Shown in pieces: positions 5,972 through 8,897 of a stretch of DNA of 8,897 bases (positions are counted from its first letter, which is position 1; every line of letters begins with the position of its first letter). The DNA comes from an uncultured Christensenellaceae bacterium (GTDB taxonomy: Bacteria; Bacillota; Clostridia; Christensenellales; CAG-138). The notes under the pieces are model-generated. The model saw only the letters and a program-made list of their open reading frames with translations, searched no databases and was not told where the DNA came from. The position numbers and the translations under genes were made by a program. The stretch is taken from the NCBI GenBank assembly GCA_902475645.1, contig CABSAH010000064.1, forward strand, positions 1 to 8,897, read 5' to 3'.

Positions 5972-6738
5972 TAGCGGCGGACGGCTTGACATTTGCATAC
6001 GGAAGGCACAGCGTGCTTAACGGGGTCAGCTTCACGGCGGAGGCGGGCTGCGTTACGGCGCTGCTTGGCCCCAACGGAGCGGGTAAAACAACGCTGTTCG
6101 GCTGTATGCTGGGGCTGAACGCGCTCTACGGCGGCAGCGTAAGGCTTTTCGGGCGGGAGGCGAACACGCTTAGCGCAAGGGAGCTTGCAAAATACGCCGC
6201 CTATATACCGCAAAGCCATACGGACGTTTTTGGCTACACGGCGGAGGAAATGGTGCTTATGGGCGCAACGGGGGCGCTCGGCTTTGCATCAAGCCCAAAG
6301 CGGGAGCATATTGCGGCGGCGCATAACGCGCTTGAAAGGGCGGGCGTGGGCGAACTGGCGGGCCGCATATTCACCCGGCTCAGCGGCGGCGAAAAGCAGA
6401 TGGTGCTTATTGCAAGGGCGATATGTCAAGCGTCCCGCGCGCTTATTATGGATGAGCCAACCGCCAATCTGGACTTTGGCAATCAGGCGCGGGCGATGGA
6501 GCTTTGCCGTTCGCTTGCGCGCGAGGGCTACGCCGTGCTTCTTTCCACGCATAATCCTCAGCATGCGCTGTGGTATGCGGATAAGGCCGTTGCATTGAAG
6601 GATGGGCGGGTGCTTGCGCAGGGCGAAAGCGGCAGCGTTATAACAAAGGAGCTTATAAGCGAGCTGTACGGAATAAACGCGGGCATGGCCGCAACGGAAT
6701 ACGGCGCGGCTATATTTCCGCATATAAATATAAACTAA
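5968..6738 (+). CDS. ABC importer ATPase, FepC/BtuD type
   Basis: This 256-residue cytoplasmic ATPase powers the importer. I place the start at ATG 5968 (MIAADGLTFAYG), seven bases after GGAGGA and overlapping the permease stop (ATGA). An upstream in-frame ATG at 5947 lacks a comparable site. All parts are intact: aromatic A-loop Tyr11, Walker A GPNGAGKTT (34-42), Q-loop Gln82 in IPQSH, signature LSGGEKQ (138-144), Walker B ALIMDEP (158-164) with catalytic Glu163, D-loop near 167-169 and H-loop His195 in STHN. Two copies should pair with two permeases. Family and order (permease, ATPase, binding protein) fit iron-chelate or cobalamin uptake. Confidence 0.95.
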   Translation: MIAADGLTFAYGRHSVLNGVSFTAEAGCVTALLGPNGAGKTTLFGCMLGLNALYGGSVRLFGREANTLSARELAKYAAYIPQSHTDVFGYTAEEMVLMGATGALGFASSPKREHIAAAHNALERAGVGELAGRIFTRLSGGEKQMVLIARAICQASRALIMDEPTANLDFGNQARAMELCRSLAREGYAVLLSTHNPQHALWYADKAVALKDGRVLAQGESGSVITKELISELYGINAGMAATEYGAAIFPHININ

Positions 6739-6759
6739 AGCATACGGAGGAACACGAGC

Positions 6760-7902
6760 ATGAAAAGAATTGCAGCGGCGCTGATGGCGCTTATAATGAT
6801 AATCGGCCTTGCGGCGTGCCAAAATGCGCCCGTGCAGAGCGCAGAACCCACCCATGCGCCCGCCGAAACGGCTGCGCCCGTGGCCGAGCCCACGGCCGAA
6901 CCCACGGCTGAACCCGTGCATGAGAGCGAAACGCGCGAATTTACCGATTCCGTGGGAAGAACCGTTACCGTGCCGAGAGAGGTCAAAAGGATCGCCGTAT
7001 CCGGCCCGCTTACGCAGATTGTGTTGTTTGCGCTTTGTCCGGACAAGCTTGCGGGCATATCCGGTGCATGGAGCAAGGAGGCGGAGCAGTATATAGCCAC
7101 GGAATATTATAATCTACCCGAGCTTGGCCAGCTCTACGGCGGCAAGGGCGAGCTGAACCTTGAAACGCTGCTTGCAAGCGGCGCGGAGGTGGTTATAGAC
7201 GTTGGCGAACCAAAGGGCAGCGTTAAGGAGGACCTTGACGCGCTGAGCGAGCAGACGGGCATACCGTTTGTACACATAACGGCTACCCTTTCCACAATGG
7301 CGGATGCGTACAGGCAGCTTGGCAGGCTGCTGGGCATGGAGGACGAGGCGGAAACGCTTGCAATGTATTGCGAGGAAAACTACGCGCTAATATCGGGCAT
7401 AGCGGAGCGCGCGGACAAGGTTAAGCTGCTTTATTGCCTTGGCGACAAGGGGCTGAACGTAATAGCAAAGGGCAGCTTCCATGCGGAGGTTATAGACATG
7501 CTTGGCGATAATGCTGCCGTGGTGGAGGAGCCAAGCTCAAAGGGCACGGGCAACGAGGTGGATATGGAGCAAATCTTGCTTTGGGACCCCGATGTTATAT
7601 TGTTTGCAGCGGGCAGCGTATATGCCGAGGCGGCGGAGGATGAGCTTTGGAAAACCGTGCGCGCCGTTAAGGAGGGCAGATATTACGAGGTACCCTTCGG
7701 GCCGTATAACTGGATGGGCTTCCCGCCCTCCGTGCAGCGTTATATGGGTATGCTTTGGATGGCAAAGCTGCTTTACGGCGATGCGGCGGATTACGATATG
7801 TATGAAAAAACGGCGGAATACTTTAAATTGTTCTACCATTGCGATTTGACGGAGGAACAGTACAATGCGCTTATCGCCAACTCGATTGCCAAAATGGGCT
7901 GA
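6760..7902 (+). CDS. Lipoprotein substrate-binding protein of FecCD-type importer (Peripla_BP_2)
   Basis: This 380-residue protein is the extracellular ligand-capturing subunit. ATG 6760 lies nine bases after GGAGG and 21 bp after the ATPase stop. Residues 1-20 are a lipoprotein signal (Lys-Arg, hydrophobic core, lipobox LAAC) with lipidated Cys20. Residues 21-55 are an Ala-Glu-Pro-Thr linker containing AEPT repeats, typical of a flexible cell-surface tether. The binding domain starts around 60 with REFTDSVGRTVTVP and ends near 380; KRIAVSGP (76-83) and LNLETLLASGAEVVI (132-146) are Peripla_BP_2-like. WDPDVILF (275-282) and PYNWMGFPPS (315-324) are typical late motifs. The family binds iron-siderophores, heme, cobalamin, or molybdate and tungstate in MolA-like members. 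The exact ligand is unknown. The stop is followed by a strong terminator at 7988-8030. Confidence 0.93.
   Translation: MKRIAAALMALIMIIGLAACQNAPVQSAEPTHAPAETAAPVAEPTAEPTAEPVHESETREFTDSVGRTVTVPREVKRIAVSGPLTQIVLFALCPDKLAGISGAWSKEAEQYIATEYYNLPELGQLYGGKGELNLETLLASGAEVVIDVGEPKGSVKEDLDALSEQTGIPFVHITATLSTMADAYRQLGRLLGMEDEAETLAMYCEENYALISGIAERADKVKLLYCLGDKGLNVIAKGSFHAEVIDMLGDNAAVVEEPSSKGTGNEVDMEQILLWDPDVILFAAGSVYAEAAEDELWKTVRAVKEGRYYEVPFGPYNWMGFPPSVQRYMGMLWMAKLLYGDAADYDMYEKTAEYFKLFYHCDLTEEQYNALIANSIAKMG
6883..6918 (+). repeat. 12-bp tandem repeat coding for the AEPT linker
   Basis: Three near-identical 12-bp units (6883-6894, 6895-6906, 6907-6918) encode Ala-Glu-Pro-Thr, Ala-Glu-Pro-Thr and Ala-Glu-Pro-Val in the linker of the binding protein. 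Such in-frame units can gain or lose copies and change tether length. Confidence 0.8.
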
Positions 7903-7966
7903 CGCGCCAAAGGACGCGGTAAAGGAAGCGAAGCAAATCCGCAAGGAGCAGCCTGCGCACAAGTAA
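7865..7966 (+). CDS. Possible 33-residue small protein overlapping the binding-protein end
   Basis: ATG 7865 lies eight bases after GGAGGA (7851-7856) in a different frame from the binding-protein gene, and the frame runs to TAA 7964-7966. The product begins MRLSPTRLPKW and ends in a charged, helix-forming tail (DAPKDAVKEAKQIRKEQ, then PAHK). It overlaps the upstream gene by 38 bp and lies before the operon terminator. It may be a coupled small protein. The tail could also be the old C terminus of a frameshifted relative, or chance. I do not recognise it. Confidence 0.3.
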   Translation: MRLSPTRLPKWADAPKDAVKEAKQIRKEQPAHK

Positions 7967-8030
7967 GACCTTGACAGCTGAAAAGCAGAGCGGCGGGACG
8001 GTAAAGCCCGTCCGGCCGCTCGTGTTTTTT
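7942..8030 (+). repeat. Direct repeat, copy 1 (intact, contains operon terminator)
   Basis: The first 28 nt (7942-7969) match 8459-8486 at 25 of 28 positions. Similarity continues weakly through an AAAAGCA box into a GGCGGGA hairpin. Copy 1 keeps a working terminator; copy 2 has lost its T run. Confidence 0.6.
7988..8030 (+). terminator. Importer operon terminator
   Basis: The stem pairs 7988-7994 with 8015-8021 and 7996-8001 with 8008-8013, with one G-G mismatch and a 6-nt loop. It is followed by GTGTTTTTT. This is a strong Rho-independent terminator, 86 bp after the binding-protein stop and 21 bp after the small frame's stop. Confidence 0.9.
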
Positions 8031-8035
8031 CTTAG

Positions 8036-8059
8036 TTTGACAAACTCTCGTTTGTCAAA
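8036..8059. repeat. Perfect 10-bp hairpin overlapping the stop of the small membrane gene
   Basis: Arms 8036-8045 and 8050-8059 are perfect complements around a TCTC loop. It contains the minus-strand stop codon (8057-8055) of the gene ending there. No T run follows on the minus strand, so it is not a classic terminator; it may block readthrough or mark a junction between GC-rich and AT-rich DNA. Confidence 0.5.
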
Positions 8060-8348
8060 ACAAATTCATTGTGCCGGCAATCTTATTGTCTTCAAATCCC
8101 CCAAAAGCGAAAATGCAGAAAATCAATGCGACTGCAATTATAAACTTAATAATTGTTCCGATAGCAGATCTTGTTTTATATACAAATGGAGCTATTGCAA
8201 TAGAGCCAACAGCAACACCACAAAGGATTACTCGCTGAAAAAACTCAAAATGTATCGGACTGCCACTGACTACTGATGAATTAGAGATAATAAACAATAT
8301 TGCACCCAATAGGTATAAGAAAATGCTAATTAGATTTCTTCTTTTCAT
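8055..8348 (-). CDS. Small three-helix membrane protein, unknown function
   Basis: This 97-residue protein starts at ATG 8348, seven bases after AAAGGTGG. A longer start at 8396 has no such site. Three hydrophobic segments are visible at about 5-24, 36-57 and 62-83, with a Met-Lys-Arg-Arg N terminus that favours a cytoplasmic start. Only short polar loops connect them, so no soluble domain is present. I do not recognise the family. The DNA is clearly more AT-rich than the importer operon next to it, it points the opposite way, and it is flanked by the two copies of the degraded direct repeat, all of which fit a gene acquired separately. Confidence 0.7.
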   Translation of the reverse strand: MKRRNLISIFLYLLGAILFIISNSSVVSGSPIHFEFFQRVILCGVAVGSIAIAPFVYKTRSAIGTIIKFIIAVALIFCIFAFGGFEDNKIAGTMNLF

Positions 8349-8458
8349 ACAATCACCACCTTTGCCAAATCCTTGTTTATCGGTCAAAACCACCATCTAT
8401 ATTTTATCATGGCTTTGTGATTATTTCTACCGCTTCCGCACTTTATGTGAGAAAACCA

Positions 8459-8544
8459 CAAGGAGTAGCCTGCGCACAATCAAGACGTGTGTCGGTAAAA
8501 AGCAAGGCGGCGGGATAATAAACTGTCCCGTCGCGCTATGTTTG
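8459..8544 (+). repeat. Direct repeat, copy 2 (degraded terminator)
   Basis: This segment resembles 7942-8030: 25 of 28 matches at its start, then a shared AAAAAGCA box, and a 9-bp stem (8507-8515 with 8526-8534, one G-T pair, 10-nt loop). The T run is lost (CTATGTTTG), and a TAG interrupts the counterpart of the small frame of copy 1. Positions 8397-8606 hold nothing else I can support. Confidence 0.55.
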
Positions 8545-8606
8545 AAGGGAATTAGACCAAACTGAAATCTTGTTCAATCGGCAGATTGTTTTTCGATTAG
8601 GATTTT

Positions 8607-8897
8607 CTAATCACTGAGAAGCGAGTCGAAAAACGAGGTGTCAATTTCGTAATCTACAGCCATACCTGAAAATAGGTCGCCCTTATACTTTATGTGGTAT
8701 TCGCTCAGTACCATTATTTCTTCCATGAGATTATCATCGGAATCATACCAACTTAGTGAATAACTCCGAGCGCCAAAATTATTTCTATGGGATTCACTTC
8801 TGCTGAATTTCAAGGCGTTGATATTTTCTGTAATGTATTGGATGCTATCTGTATCAGTTATTTCAACTGTTTTAACCGATGTCCCTTGATCTTCTAA
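8607..8897 (-). CDS. Partial hypothetical protein (C-terminal 96 residues)
   Basis: The minus-strand frame is open from the window edge to TAG at 8609-8607, so the start lies beyond 8897. A TTG at 8813 is internal, since the frame upstream of it is open and protein-like. The visible part reads EITDTDSIQYITENINALKF, then a Ser/Arg-rich loop, SYSLSWYDSDDNLMEEIMVL and a final DTSFFDSLLSD. The pattern (a helix deciding a residue pair, then a strand with Trp-Tyr-Asp-Ser) reminds me of small Firmicute lipoprotein domains of the DUF5301 sort, but this is only an impression. AT-rich DNA and strand match the membrane gene at 8055-8348, so both may belong to the same accessory region. Confidence 0.65.
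   Translation of the reverse strand, partial: LEDQGTSVKTVEITDTDSIQYITENINALKFSRSESHRNNFGARSYSLSWYDSDDNLMEEIMVLSEYHIKYKGDLFSGMAVDYEIDTSFFDSLLSD

Noticed and set aside
6289..6921. Long open frame opposite the ATPase and binding-protein genes
   Set aside because: It spans two well-supported genes on the other strand and its product is Arg/His-rich without motifs.
1..8897. CRISPR array, rRNA, integrase or transposase gene
   Set aside because: No regularly spaced repeats, rRNA sequence or recombinase motifs were seen on either strand.

Overview
The window looks like a piece of a chromosome from an anaerobic gut Firmicute of the Clostridia, possibly near Christensenellales or Oscillospirales. This is inferred from strong Gram-positive Shine-Dalgarno sites, Clostridia-type gene content, a lipoprotein with an Ala-Glu-Pro-Thr linker, heavy ATA and GCG codon use in the core, and a short GC-rich dispersed-repeat type that I recall from gut Clostridia. 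No species can be named from sequence alone.

Layout. (1) Positions 1-1934 are an accessory-looking stretch. It holds the 3' part of an unrecognised protein with an HExxH metal-site motif, a TmrB-like P-loop NTPase, and a 0.3-kb unit in which a decayed DUF559 endonuclease gene sits between inverted repeats. (2) Positions 1935-4742 are core housekeeping DNA: asnS (minus) with a clear promoter and terminator, a divergent hypothetical gene with an N-terminal PEGA-like stretch, a THEP1-type NTPase (minus) that meets it tail to tail with a 14-bp overlap, and tRNA-Thr(GGT) with its own promoter and terminator. (3) Positions 4862-8030 are a complete FecCD/BtuC-type ABC importer operon (permease, ATPase, lipoprotein binding protein). 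It has a sigma-A-like promoter overlapped by a small inverted repeat, ATGA overlap between permease and ATPase, and a strong terminator; a 33-codon reading frame with a good ribosome binding site overlaps the end of the binding-protein gene. (4) Positions 8031-8897 are visibly more AT-rich: a three-helix small membrane protein (minus), a degraded second copy of the operon's 3' end, and the C-terminal part of another minus-strand protein that runs off the window.

How the genes work together. The three importer genes should form one machine: the lipoprotein captures a metal chelate or corrinoid-like ligand outside the membrane, and the permease and ATPase move it in. The ligand cannot be read from the sequence. 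The other genes look functionally independent.

No clearly new defence or biosynthetic system was seen. The most unusual signals are structural: two gene ends (upstream of the TmrB-like gene, and after asnS) share an exact two-box motif placed just before different hairpins; the DUF559 remnant has inverted-repeat ends; the importer's terminator region is duplicated in degraded form; and the tRNA-Thr has an odd T-loop and variable loop.
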